This document shows positions 8,724-18,451 of a stretch of DNA of 64,000 bases, piece by piece; within the stretch, counting starts at the first letter, position 1, and every line of letters starts with the position of its first letter. This stretch comes from Chryseobacterium tructae (GTDB lineage Bacteria; Bacteroidota; Bacteroidia; Flavobacteriales; Weeksellaceae). The stretch lies in assembly GCF_030409875.1 (NCBI RefSeq), contig NZ_JAUFQR010000001.1:2666001-2730000 (forward strand). Reading direction: 5' to 3'. Below the pieces are notes generated by a model. That model saw only the letters and a list, made by a program, of their open reading frames with translations. It made no database searches and was not told the DNA's origin. The position numbers were made by a program, and so were the translations under genes.

Positions 8724-10210
8724 ATGGATAGTCCGGTTAAGATTCCTTATGAAAGTTTCATTAAAATAGATAGAAAATCAGAGACTTCTATCTATTTGCA
8801 AATTGCTAATCAATTGGTGAATGCCATTCAAAGAGGATTTTTACCTTTTGGAACGAAGCTTCCCGGAACCAGAGCTTTTAGTGAAATACTGGAAGTGCAT
8901 CGAAATACAGCAGTAGCCGTTTATGACGAACTATCTGCTCAGGGTTGGGTGGAAAGCTTTCCGAATAAAGGAACTTTTGTTATTGGAAAGGATCAGGAAA
9001 AACCTCTTCAGGTAAGGGATTTCAAAGATAATAGTCTTCAAAACTATCCCAAAACAACAGGGTTTACTTTTAAAACCTCTAATATTCTGGATAATCCGTT
9101 TGAGCATTCGGATTGTGAATATGTTTTTAATGATGGAGTTCCGGATATCAGATTGACTCAAATCGGACAGCATTCCAGATTTTACAGTTCTATTCTTAAG
9201 CGGAAGTCCAATCAAAAAGGGCTCGGTCACTATAACCAGGACGGAAGTGAGTTTTTCAAAGAGCATTTATCCCAGTATCTTAATCTATCCCGTGGTTTAC
9301 CAATTTCCAAGAGCAATCTTTTGATTACCAGAAGTACGGAGATGAGTATTTATATTGTTTCCGAAATCCTTTTGTCTCCAGGAGATACCGTTCTGGTTGG
9401 GGATCTGAGTTATTTTTCTGTGAATATGATTTTCCAGAAAGCTGGAGTCAATATTGTAACTCTTCCCATTGATGAAGACGGAATTATTGTAGAAAGTGTC
9501 CGTGAAGCTTGTCAAAAGCAGAAAATAAGGATGCTTTATCTTACTCCGCACCATCACTACCCAACAACAGTGGCTTTAAGTGTCCAACGAAGAATGGAGC
9601 TACTGGAATTAGCCAATGAATATGGATTTGTCATTCTTGAAGACGACTATGATTATGAATTCCATTATGATAAAAGTCCTATTCTTCCTTTAGCCAGTGC
9701 TGATACCAATGGAATGGTGATCTATATCGGGTCTTTTGGAAAATCACTGGCACCGGGATTCAGAACCGGATTTATTGTAGCCCCTGAAAATCTGATGGTA
9801 GAAATGCGGAAGCATCTTGGAATTATTGATAGGCAAGGTGATATTTGATGGAAAGAACATTGGGAGAAATGATTGAGGAAGGAGAAATCAACCGTTATCT
9901 GAAAAAATCCTTAAAGGTATATCAGGAAAGACGGGATTATTTCAGCGTTTTGCTTAAAGAAAATCTTGGTGATGTGATCACTTTTGAAAAGCCTTCAGGA
10001 GGTCTTGCCATCTGGATGGAATGGAATATTCCTGTTAATCTGATGCAACTGAGCCGGAAATGTGCCCAGGATAATCTTTTTATTCCCAAAACCCTGCTCT
10101 ATCAGAATAAAAATCTTACCGCGATAAGACTGGGCTTTGGAGATCTGAGTTTTGATGAAATGGACAAAAGTATTGAGATTCTTTCCCAGAATATCCTGCA
10201 TTTTAAATAA
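8724..10210 (+). CDS. MocR-type regulator (GntR wHTH plus aminotransferase; frameshifted)
   Basis: The N-terminal ~75 residues are a GntR winged helix (IYLQIANQLVNAIQRGFL, then PGTRAFSEILEVHRNTA). The rest is a fold-type I aminotransferase-like domain that binds PLP, with LEDDYDYEFHY and the lysine segment GSFGKSLAPGFRTGF. Such MocR proteins sense PLP or amino compounds and repress or activate neighbouring genes. The frame breaks at TTT 9844-9846: RQGDI is followed in the next frame by LMERTLGEMIEEGE. One extra T restores 495 residues, the family length. The gene is divergent from the bio operon across 66 bases, so control of biotin synthesis is a reasonable inference, though self-regulation alone is possible. 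Confidence 0.88.
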
Positions 10211-10213
10211 AGA

Positions 10214-10242
10214 TAAAAAAAGCCTCTATGATGATAGAGGCT
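10214..10242 (-). terminator. Terminator of the PepSY gene
   Basis: AGCCTCTA (10221-10228) and TAGAGGCT (10235-10242) form a stem. On the minus strand it is followed by a T6-7 run, giving a good rho-independent terminator just past the PepSY stop. It also sits between two convergent genes. Confidence 0.75.
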
Positions 10243-10250
10243 AATGGTAT

Positions 10251-11425
10251 TTATTTGTTGCTGATCTGAAGTTTTTTCTTTGGCTTCTTCCTTTTTCGGT
10301 TTAAATAAATGATGAGCCCTGTAATAGGAAGTGAAGTCGCAATAATGCCTGCTAAAAGGTAAAGGATTCGCCCGGTGGCACCGAAAATACTTCCGGTATG
10401 CAGGTCGTAATTTCTTTCTCTTAACGCGGTACCATACCCTATCTTTCATCTTTATATACCTGGTGTTTTAAGATTTTTCCGGAATACTGGTCAAAATTAT
10501 ATTGTTCATTCTGATACTGCTTATTTCCATAGGTGAGTTCTGCATAGTAAGTCCCTTCATCCGTTCTTGGGAAATTAATAAGTGCTGATTTTTTATCAAT
10601 CAGATCTTTTTCCACTTTTTTACCAATGCTGTTCAAAATAATTTTGCGGTTTGTAAACTGCTCTAGAGGAATACTGCTTTTTACTTTTTGTTCAATTGGA
10701 GCGTTTCCATTCAAGGTATTTTTTATCCACTTATCGAAGTTTTCAAAATTCCAGATGAGTGCAGAATAAGAGATGAGAATCAAAGGAATTACAGCATAAA
10801 ATCCTAAGACATTGTGAAGATCATAATTCACTCTTTTCCAGCTGGCTGAAGTTTTAATGGAAAACATTCCTTTCAGCATGTTTTTATTCATCTTTTTCGG
10901 ATACCAGATGATCAGCCCGGAAAAAAGAATAATAACCAACATGAGTGTAGAATATCCTGTAATGGTTTTTCCTATTTTTTCTCCCAATAGCAACCTTCTG
11001 TGGAGATCCAGTACTATTTCAAAAAAGTCGTGTTTGGCATCTTCCACTTCATGAACTTTTCCCGTATATGGATCAATATAAACTCGATAATAATAAAGAT
11101 AAGTTCCCCAGTAGGTTAATGCATCATTATCCATTTTAAGAGTTCGGAACACATATGTACGGGATGGATCAGAAGAAATCTGAACTCTTTTGATTGTAAG
11201 CCCGTCAGGAAGAACCTTTTCAGCTTTTAATGAAAGCTCAGAAAGAGATAATTTTTTATTTCCTATGTTTTTTACAACATACCTGTCAGGATGTACGAGA
11301 TGTTTTAGTTCCTCTTCAAAAGCAAGAATACATCCGGTAGCTGCCATAATCACCACTACAAGCCCGGAGGTTAATCCGAGCCATAGATGTAATTGAAGGG
11401 CTGCTTTTCTCAATGTGAGCTTCAT
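10251..11425 (-). CDS. PepSY-associated TM protein, siderophore-iron reductase type (frameshifted)
   Basis: This inner-membrane protein has an N-terminal helix (LHLWLGLTSGLVVVIMAATG) and an HPDRYVV PepSY segment. The central helix TGYSTLMLVIILFSGLIIWYP is followed by WKRVNYDLHNVLGFYA, the usual conserved histidine region. The frame breaks at TTT 10444-10446. One extra base turns VYKDER-stop into VYKDEKIGYGTALRERNYDLH and continues to GSIFGATGRI and a last helix (LLAGIIATSLPITGLIIYL), for 391 residues. It starts two bases after the stop of the TonB receptor gene, so the two form an operon. Such pairs are known for ferrisiderophore uptake, where the PepSY protein is thought to help reduce or release iron at the inner membrane. 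Confidence 0.85.
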
Positions 11426-11427
11426 GA

Positions 11428-13843
11428 TTAAAATTTAAGACTTACCTCAGCAACAAAATTTCGAGGCATTTGGGCAACGATTACTCCCTGTCCTGCAAAA
11501 TATTGAACATTTCCAAGGTTATTCATTTTAAAACCAATTCTATATCTTTCTTTTTCAAGAGAAACAGACGCATTCACTAGAGTATAAGCTGGGAAAGTAA
11601 ATTTTCCCGTGTCTGTCTTATTTTCGCTGAGTTGATGACCTACACGATTCACTCCTACTCCAAAGCCTAGTCCTTGCAGCTTGCCAGACTGAAGCACATA
11701 ACTTGTCCAGGAATTAAATACACTGGCAGGTCCGGCAGAACCAGGACGAAGTCCGTCTACCGTAGGATCTGCTTTAACAAACTTACTGTCATTGTAAGTG
11801 TATCCGGCCATAATATTTAAGCCTTGAATAGGATTGGAAATAATTTCAACTTCAATTCCCTTGCTTCTCTGTTCCCCGTCCTGAATGGTAACTCTATATT
11901 TCACCATTTCGAGTTACTGCAATATCTCTTGATATATTATCTACCAGTATATCATAATATCCTACAGTGAAATTCAATCGGTTTTTCCAAAGATTTCCTT
12001 TAAAACCAACTTCCCATTGGTTGGCTTTTTGTGGTTTCATATCTCCACTGTAGTCCGGAAGCTCCTGATTCACCGGAGGAGTATAACTAAATCCGTTCAT
12101 ATAGTTACCATATACTGATAAACGATCTTTAAAGAGCTGATAGACAATTCCCACTTTGGGTGATAATGCTGTTTGGGTGAAATCTCCGGAACGGGTATTT
12201 TTATTTAGATCCAACTGTCCTTTGCTTTCATAATAATCAACACGCAAACTTAATAAAGTTATCAATCGGTCTGTAATGTAAAGGGCATCTGAAAAGTAAG
12301 CTCCATATATATTACTTGATGTGGTATTTCTGGTAAGAGCTGCTTTTGACGCCTGTATTTTTCTTAAAGCCAGATCATTCGAAATAAAACCATATTTAGC
12401 ACCGGGATTCTGCCCGTTGATCGTATCATACTTGATAATAGGTGAATGATTGTTATTCAGGGTTTGATTTAAATAATCCAATCCAATAAGAACTTTATTT
12501 TTGATTTTTCCGATATTGAATTGACCGTTAAAGTTTTGCTGAACACTTGTAGAAGAGGCTTCTGAATTCTGCCATTGTACATTACGTTCAAGAGAAACAT
12601 CACTGTCTTTTCCTCTGATAAACTGATACTGGTATAGACCTTCCGTTTTTCTGTAGTTCCTTGAAATAAGGGTTTGTGAAGTCCAGTGATCTGAGATTTT
12701 ATAGTTAACTTCAGCCTTTACATTGGTAGACGGAGCTTTTAAGATCATATCATTATTGGAATACGATCTTTTCCAGTCAAAACCGAGTTCATGAGGAGTA
12801 TGTGCAACAAATGCACGCCCTCTTGGAAGAAAAATAATAGGGGTATTTGTTGCTTCATAATTGTAAATTTGAGCACCTAAACTAAATTTCAGTTTATCAT
12901 TTACCTGATAGCTTAATGAGGGTGAAACAAAGAAAGATTTTCTAAATTCTGAATCCCTGAACCCATTTTGGTATTGATAAGCGGCATTCAAACGAAATAA
13001 TGTCTTTCTTGAATCTGTAACAGGTCCATAAACATCAACGGTAGCACGATTTAGGTTATAACTGCCCAACATATAAGAAACTTCACCACCAAAATAATCT
13101 TTAGGCTTTTTGGTAACGAGATTTATAAGCCCACCAAAAGAAGTAACAGCTCCGCCGTATAAAGTTCCGGATGGCCCTTTAATAACTTCAATACGTTCAA
13201 TATCCGAAGGATCAATTTCTCCGTTAGTAGTGGCAGGAACTCCGTCTACCATTGAAATTTTTGTTGGAAATCCTCTAAGACTATAATAAAAGCTTCCATC
13301 TCCGGAACCTCTCCCCGGACTTCCCTGCATTTTTACCATACCGGGAACATTTTTCACCACTTCTGAAACATCATATGTAAGTTGTTCTTTCAGAATTTGT
13401 TGATTGATACTTGTATAAGCTTGTGGATTCTCCAGATTTTTCAAAGGCATTTTTGAGACAGAAGTACTGTCTTTATTCAGGAATTTGTTTCTACTAAATG
13501 CATAAATCGTTATTCCTTCAATCTCATTATTTTGTATTGAGACATGAATCGTGGGAATTTCATAGACTTCTTTTTCAATGCTGATCTGTTTCCGCATGAG
13601 TTCCAAATCGTTTAAAACTACCTGAAGTGTATATTCACCCGGAATAACATTATCAAAGTAAAATTCTCCCTGATTATTGGTTTTGGCTTGATATGAGGTA
13701 TTAACAAGCCTTAGAATAGCATTTTTCACAGGAGTTTGTTCGGAAAGTAAGATTTTCCCATGAATACGTTCGCTTTGTGCCAAAAGAAGAGCAGGACAAT
13801 TGATGAGAATAAAAAATATAATAAGGGTTTTAAATGTTTTCAT
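11428..13843 (-). CDS. TonB-dependent siderophore receptor (frameshifted)
   Basis: This outer-membrane receptor has a signal peptide (LIIFFILINCPALLLAQ), a carboxypeptidase-regulatory-like beta domain (about residues 25-105, GEFYFDNVIPGEYTLQV), a plug domain (VVKNVPGMVKMQG, then DIERIEVIKGPSGTLYG) and a beta-barrel ending in the usual aromatic strand AEVSLKF. The plug pattern is that of ferrisiderophore receptors. The frame breaks at about 11899-11902: VTRNGE is followed by YRVTIQDGEQRSKGIEVE in another frame. Here one base must be removed, or two added, unlike the other breaks in the window. Joined length is 804-805 residues. It heads an operon with the PepSY gene and is probably iron-regulated. 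Confidence 0.9.
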
Positions 13844-14275
13844 GTTAGAGTTTTTGTAACAGTATAAAGTTTTTCATTTTTAGGTTGTAATTTCATAAAG
13901 ATCTTCCGTGTGTTTCTTTTTACATTTTTTTAATTATTATTTTTTAGGTTAACGAGTAAATGGCTCACAGACAGCAACGGCATAATCTTTCCTGCCGGTT
14001 GATGTGGTGGATTTAAGGAGTTATTCATAAAAGTTCTATAAAGTGTTTTAAAGTAAATCTGTGGAATTGATCTCTTGTTTATTGAAATGTAGATCAAGTA
14101 AAATCAATAGACTGGTATGTGTTTTTGGAAATAAAGTTTTCATTGGTCTTGATTTATTCTTATTTGGAATAATTAAAAACAAAGATAAAAATAAATAGTG
14201 ATTACTCTACTTTTTTAATTGAATTATAGAACTATTGTATGAGTTTTGAAAATACTACCCTCTGTTTACAATAAA
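13844..14275. other. Leader region upstream of the siderophore receptor
   Basis: No clear gene is visible in these 430 AT-rich bases. A 32-codon minus-strand frame at 13930-14028 (starting MNNSLNPPHQPAGKI and ending in NLKNNN) sits just upstream of the receptor and could be a small leader peptide, but nothing else supports it. TTATT-TGG-AATAA near 14158-14172 is a weak inverted repeat that could be a metal-regulator site. Confidence 0.25.
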
Positions 14276-14310
14276 AAACCCTTTCTAAGAACAATGCTTA
14301 GAAAGGGTTT
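14276..14310 (-). terminator. Terminator of the esterase gene
   Basis: AAACCCTTTCTAAG (14276-14289) and CTTAGAAAGGGTTT (14297-14310) are a perfect 14-bp stem. On the minus strand a T6 run follows, 24 bases after the esterase stop. Confidence 0.85.
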
Positions 14311-14333
14311 AATAAGATTTTTAATGATGTGTA

Positions 14334-15143
14334 TTATTTAAAATATTTATCAAATAAAGTAAGTTGTTCAGAAAGTGAACGGCTCCAATATTGAGTATCA
14401 TGAGCTCCTAAAGATTCTATATACAAATGTTGTATTTTTTGTTCAGTAAGTTTGGTGTGAAATTTTCTGTTTTGCCCGATCATCTGAACATCTTCCGTTC
14501 CGCAGTCAAAAATATAGCGTTGATCGGCGGTTGCCATTAACTTAATCTTACTGTCTGTAAGAAAATTAGGGTTTATGGTCTCTAAAGGGCCCAGTACTTT
14601 ATTGACCATGTATTTATGATACCCTTCTCCGAATGAATTAAAATCTAACGCTCCACAAGAACTTCCTACAATTCCGAATGTTTTATTATAAGTAATACCA
14701 ATATTTGTAGCTCCATAACCACCCATACTCCAGCCCAAAATTCCTCTGAATTTCTTTTCAGCTTTTACCGGATAGTTTTTATCAATAAAATCAACGAGTT
14801 CTTTTCCAATAAATGTCTGGTATTGAGAATCTTTTACGATTGGACTATCTACATACCATGAACTGTAATTTCCATCAGGCAGTACATAAATGGTTTTATA
14901 CTCCTGAGCTTTTTTAACGAGATCTGGAATATCTTCCTTTACTATTCTGTCCGGATTGCCACTGAAACCATGAAGAATATATACCGATGGATACGTTGTA
15001 TTGGCTTGTAGATTGGGAGTGATGATAATCGTTTTGATCTTTTTATTCATTTTGGGACTGAAAATTTCCTGATGAATGATCTTCTGTGCTGAGAACTGTG
15101 CAAAGGCAGTCAAGACAACAACAATGTTGATTAGCTTTTTCAT
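14334..15143 (-). CDS. Secreted alpha/beta-hydrolase, esterase-D family
   Basis: The 269-residue protein starts with a signal peptide (MKKLINIVVVLTAFAQFSAQ) and belongs to the putative esterase family that includes esterase D, mycolyltransferases and feruloyl esterases. YPSVYILHGFSGNP gives the oxyanion region, GWSMGGYGA holds the nucleophile serine, FDCGTEDV a likely acid residue, and LGAHDTQYWSRSL the histidine near the C-terminus. It should act in the periplasm or outside the cell on an ester substrate that cannot be deduced. It stands alone, with its own terminator at 14276. Confidence 0.82.
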   Translation of the reverse strand: MKKLINIVVVLTAFAQFSAQKIIHQEIFSPKMNKKIKTIIITPNLQANTTYPSVYILHGFSGNPDRIVKEDIPDLVKKAQEYKTIYVLPDGNYSSWYVDSPIVKDSQYQTFIGKELVDFIDKNYPVKAEKKFRGILGWSMGGYGATNIGITYNKTFGIVGSSCGALDFNSFGEGYHKYMVNKVLGPLETINPNFLTDSKIKLMATADQRYIFDCGTEDVQMIGQNRKFHTKLTEQKIQHLYIESLGAHDTQYWSRSLSEQLTLFDKYFK

Positions 15144-15272
15144 GCTTTAAAAATGTTTAATTAATACTGTATAATCATCGATACCTATTGTATAAATGTA
15201 AGATCTTTTGTTCAAATAATCTAAGAATACCAATGATCTTATAACAGAGCAAAATTGCACTGAAAAAAAAGG

Positions 15273-15300
15273 AAAAGCCTCAACAAATGTTGAAGCTTTT
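15273..15300 (-). terminator. Terminator of the KASIII-like gene
   Basis: AAAAGCcTCAAC and GTTGAaGCTTTT pair around AAAT. On the minus strand the stem is followed by CC and then T8. Confidence 0.75.
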
Positions 15301-15351
15301 GTTCATTTATTTTTTACATATTCTTATTGAATAATTAATATCTCCATAACA

Positions 15352-16308
15352 TCAATCCTGCCTGATAACCTGTCCCCAATGTCCATAACAAGATATATTC
15401 TCCTTGCTGAAGTTTCTTACATTCTTTTGATATTGATGCAAGGCGAGAAAAGGACTAGAAGAACCGGTATATCCTACTTCTCTTGAGTAGAACGGAACCT
15501 TTTCCGGAGATAAATTAAAATGCTCACAAATAATATTGATATTTTTTAATGAAAATTGAGAAAATAAAAACAGGTCGATTTGTTCAATGCTTAAATGATT
15601 ACGTTCTAAAAATCCCTGTATATCATTCAATGCAAAATTGACACTGCCACTTCCATCAAAACTGTTATCCCATAACATCACATCGCTGGAATTATAACAG
15701 GAATATCCTTTAGGGGGAAACAAAACGGTATTACAGATACTACTGTCTGTATGGTAAAGAACATCCATTAATCCTGAACTAGATTCATCTTTTTCTACAA
15801 TAAAGGCAAAAGATGAATCCGAAAAACAAAATGCTGTTACCGGGTTCTCGGAATCTAATATAACAGAAAATTTTTCGGAACATATTATCAATGCTTTTTG
15901 GGTAGTATCGGTTAATGATAGATATTTTGTAATCTGGTCTAAGGCAACAAAAGCACCAATACAATTGACATTGATGTCATAGCATAATGTATTTGCCTTT
16001 CCTTGTAATGCCTGATGAATTTTGATCGCATCACAAGGGATGAGATGTTCTGAAGTGCTGGTTACAAATACGATAATATCAATATCCAGAATGGAAATAT
16101 TGCTTTCTCTGAGCACTCCTCTTGCTGCATTTATTCCCATAGAAAGTGTTGTCTCTTCAGAACCTTCAGTTACAATAAAACGATTGCCGCGTCCTAATAC
16201 ATTCTGGATCTTTTGCATAGATACATTTTGCTGTTCAAATTGTTCAATAACAAATTCATTGCTTTCCGCATGTTCCGGATGATAAAAAAAAGTGTGATGA
16301 AGTTTCAT
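15352..16308 (-). CDS. KASIII-like condensing enzyme with altered active site
   Basis: The 318-residue protein follows the 3-oxoacyl-ACP synthase III fold: SMGINAARGVL, IDIIVFVTSTSEHLIPCDA, the nucleophile segment DINVNCIGAF (Cys116) and a C-terminal GYTGSSSPFLAL helix. The other two members of the usual Cys-His-Asn triad are missing. Where FabH has a PHQAN-type segment, this protein has FLFSQFSLKNI (serine near 250), and where FabH has GNT it has GYT (tyrosine 280). It therefore keeps the acyl-thioester cysteine but lacks the residues used for malonyl decarboxylation. An acyltransferase or non-decarboxylating condensation is possible. It is a lone gene downstream of a Crp/Fnr regulator, with no other lipid or polyketide genes nearby. 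Confidence 0.75.
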   Translation of the reverse strand: MKLHHTFFYHPEHAESNEFVIEQFEQQNVSMQKIQNVLGRGNRFIVTEGSEETTLSMGINAARGVLRESNISILDIDIIVFVTSTSEHLIPCDAIKIHQALQGKANTLCYDINVNCIGAFVALDQITKYLSLTDTTQKALIICSEKFSVILDSENPVTAFCFSDSSFAFIVEKDESSSGLMDVLYHTDSSICNTVLFPPKGYSCYNSSDVMLWDNSFDGSGSVNFALNDIQGFLERNHLSIEQIDLFLFSQFSLKNINIICEHFNLSPEKVPFYSREVGYTGSSSPFLALHQYQKNVRNFSKENISCYGHWGQVIRQD

Positions 16309-16522
16309 AATCGTCTAAATATTTAATTGAATTTTGGTTATAGTTTTTTATAATTCTCTTTAATGGGAATTATTGTAAATTTAGGAAAATATACTATACA
16401 AAAAATTGTATTGCAAAAAATTATTCTATACGGTATGTTATTTTGGAAGGTCTAAGTAAGAAATAGTGGAAATAAAAATCAAAAATATTATCTATTAAAG
16501 CTTTTTTAAAGTGCACAAAAGC

Positions 16523-17107
16523 TTAAACAGGCTTATTAATCTCTTTTCGTATACGGCTCAATTGCGTAGGTGTAATTCCCAAATAAGATGCAATGTGATG
16601 TTGTTTCAATCTTTCATAGAGAGACTTATTTTCCAGCAATAATAAATACCTTTGTTTTGCGGTCTCAAATTTTAAAGAAACTTCAAGAGGTTCTTTTTTT
16701 ACAACCCAGTTTGTCTCCAAATATTGAATATGAAAAAGAGCAAGATCGTGGTATTTTTCTAACAATGCGCGATAGGCTTTAACTGGATATTTAATCACTG
16801 TACAATCTTCCAGAGCAATAATATTGAAATCACTTGGTTCATTTTTGATGATAGCTGATGTAGAAGCCACAAAACTGTTTTCTTCAAAGAAAATTTTATA
16901 AATAGAACTCCCATCTTCAGCAATAGTATAATACCCTATCAGTCCGGATTTTACGAAATAGTAATACCTGGCCATACTCCCTGCTTCCAGAAGAAGCTCA
17001 TTCTTTTGGTATCGTTCTTCGCTGCAGATATCCAGTAATGCTTCGGTGGTCTCTGCTGATAGTGGATAATAGGTGTTGATTTGCTTTAAAAATTCGGAAT
17101 TGCTCAT
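16523..17107 (-). CDS. Crp/Fnr-family transcriptional regulator
   Basis: The 194-residue protein has a cyclic-nucleotide-binding-type beta-roll (NELLLEAGSMARYYYFVKSGLIGYY, then SSIYKIFFEENSFVAS). It ends in a short helix-turn-helix (IASYLGITPTQLSRIRKEI). The lack of a conserved PRR(R/T) phosphate cassette suggests that it does not bind cAMP, as is usual for Bacteroidetes members. It lies upstream of the KASIII-like gene on the same strand, with a 214-base gap. Its targets are unknown. The close relative in the window by HTH sequence is the protein at 59356. Confidence 0.85.
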   Translation of the reverse strand: MSNSEFLKQINTYYPLSAETTEALLDICSEERYQKNELLLEAGSMARYYYFVKSGLIGYYTIAEDGSSIYKIFFEENSFVASTSAIIKNEPSDFNIIALEDCTVIKYPVKAYRALLEKYHDLALFHIQYLETNWVVKKEPLEVSLKFETAKQRYLLLLENKSLYERLKQHHIASYLGITPTQLSRIRKEINKPV

Positions 17108-17232
17108 TGCTAGGATTGCTTGTGGACCGTATAGAGTTTTTAGACAGTTGTAAGATAAGCGGCTTTTAAATTTTCTGTATCTATTGCTAAAAATTAAGTT
17201 ATTTTTAAAAACTACATCGGCACATTAAGAGT

Positions 17233-17259
17233 ATTCGTGCATTTGTGGCGATTAAAAAT
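17233..17259. repeat. Dispersed TTYGTGCATYYGTGGC element, copy A
   Basis: ATTCGTGCATTTGTGGCGATTAAAAAT. The same core recurs at 21926, 34845 and, as an inverted pair, at 48119-48158, always between genes. Confidence 0.6.
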
Positions 17260-17280
17260 AACTTTTAGTAAAGATATGTT

Positions 17281-17862
17281 TTAAGAAAATAATATCTTTT
17301 TGAACGCTTCTGAAGCTAAATGTACCTGTTCGCTCCAGTCGTCAGCGGCATCGCTCCCGGCATCATCAGAGATGTATTTTAGGCATAGAAACGGGATGTT
17401 TTCTTGTTGTGCAATTAAAGCTAAAGGATAAGCTTCCATATCTACAATATTATAATCCGTTTCAGAATGATTCATTTCAAAACTATCGCCGCTTCCACAG
17501 ATTCCTTCTTTCAAAGTATCCATTTTCAAGCCGTATTCCAAAACAGGCGGTACTCCGGATAAGGGTGTTTCGTACATTTTAAACCCTAAGCCTCTTACAT
17601 CCATATCTCTCTGGATAAATTTTGTACAGCAAATCACTTCTCCTTTATGGAATCCTTTGCTTCCTGCAGACCCTAAATTGATAATTAGTTTCGGCTTTCT
17701 GGTGTGGATTTCTTTAGTCAGTTCTATGGCTGCATTCACCTTCCCGATCCCTGTGATCAATTTATTTTTATCATCAAATACTGTTCCTGCTTCAGAATCC
17801 AGTGCAAAAACAAAAAGTATATCTGCAATAGGATAATGAAAGTCATTATTAATTTTTATCAT
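17281..17862 (-). CDS. Nucleosidase / purine-phosphorylase family protein
   Basis: The 193-residue protein has the PNP/UDP family fold: ADILFVFALDSEAG at the N-terminus, TGIGKVNAAIELT, LIINLGSAGSKGFHKG, and the catalytic-site segment NIVDMEAYPLALIAQ with the conserved Glu. ISDDAGSDAADDW carries the usual aspartate near the end. Length and pattern fit 5'-methylthioadenosine/S-adenosylhomocysteine nucleosidase-like enzymes that cleave the N-glycosidic bond of purine nucleosides. I cannot tell MTA/SAH from other nucleosides. It is a single gene on the minus strand, with a small membrane protein upstream. Confidence 0.8.
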   Translation of the reverse strand: MIKINNDFHYPIADILFVFALDSEAGTVFDDKNKLITGIGKVNAAIELTKEIHTRKPKLIINLGSAGSKGFHKGEVICCTKFIQRDMDVRGLGFKMYETPLSGVPPVLEYGLKMDTLKEGICGSGDSFEMNHSETDYNIVDMEAYPLALIAQQENIPFLCLKYISDDAGSDAADDWSEQVHLASEAFKKILFS

Positions 17863-17924
17863 TGAAAAATATAGATTTATTCTGTATTACAAAGATACAA
17901 GAGTTTTGTTTTACTTCAGAAAGA

Positions 17925-18323
17925 TTATAAAACTTGTGATTTTCTATTTCTGACATTAAGAACAATGAATATAAGATACCCTGTAATGAAAATAAATAAA
18001 GGAACTTTAAATGCTGCATAATTAAACATTGTCAGAGGAATTTGAATCATTCGGCTAATTAAAGGTGAAAGCATTAGAAGATAACTTAAAATGGTTATTA
18101 AATTTCTGCTTTTCCATTTGGTAAAGTTCAGTATAATACCTAAAAGCCCAAGAATGGCAAAAGACTGTTCAATATTTCCGAAATCAAATGTTGTAAATAA
18201 CAACCAACCAATAAAAGGAATACCAATCATTTGTCCTGCTAAAATAATCAATGCATAAGAAAGGATTGAAAAATATCTCAGAAAGTTAATGCTTTTTATA
18301 TTCATACTTTTGCGTCGTACCAT
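17925..18323 (-). CDS. Small four-helix membrane protein, unknown function
   Basis: I do not recognise this 132-residue protein. It has about four hydrophobic segments: ILSYALIILAGQMIGIPFIG, FAILGLLGIILNF, ITILSYLLMLSPLIS and VPLFIFITGYLIFIVL. It ends in basic residues (VRNRKSQ), so it is likely a cytoplasmic-membrane protein. An in-frame ATG at 18305 (MNIKSINFLRYF) is an alternative start and would drop the leading MVRRKS. Nothing in the neighbours points to a function. Confidence 0.55.
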   Translation of the reverse strand: MVRRKSMNIKSINFLRYFSILSYALIILAGQMIGIPFIGWLLFTTFDFGNIEQSFAILGLLGIILNFTKWKSRNLITILSYLLMLSPLISRMIQIPLTMFNYAAFKVPLFIFITGYLIFIVLNVRNRKSQVL

Positions 18324-18417
18324 GAGTTTTCATTAATGGACTAGCTTTTAATAATTTGACATTTTTAAATATAAAACTATTTCCATTACTTTAAAAAAAC
18401 TTTTTTAAATCATTAAA

Positions 18418-18446
18418 AAACCCCAAACTAAAATAGCTTGGGGTTT
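18418..18446 (-). terminator. Terminator of the FrnE gene
   Basis: AAACCCCAA and TTGGGGTTT form the stem. On the minus strand T6 follows. It begins directly at the FrnE stop region. Confidence 0.8.
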
Positions 18447-18451
18447 AAATT

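Noticed and set aside
13844..14275. Fur box upstream of the siderophore receptor
   Set aside because: Only a weak TTATT/AATAA inverted repeat is visible, not enough to call a metal-regulator site.
15352..16308. KASIII-like gene as bioZ for the biotin cluster
   Set aside because: It lies 7 kb from the bio genes with its own terminator and lacks the His and Asn needed for condensation.
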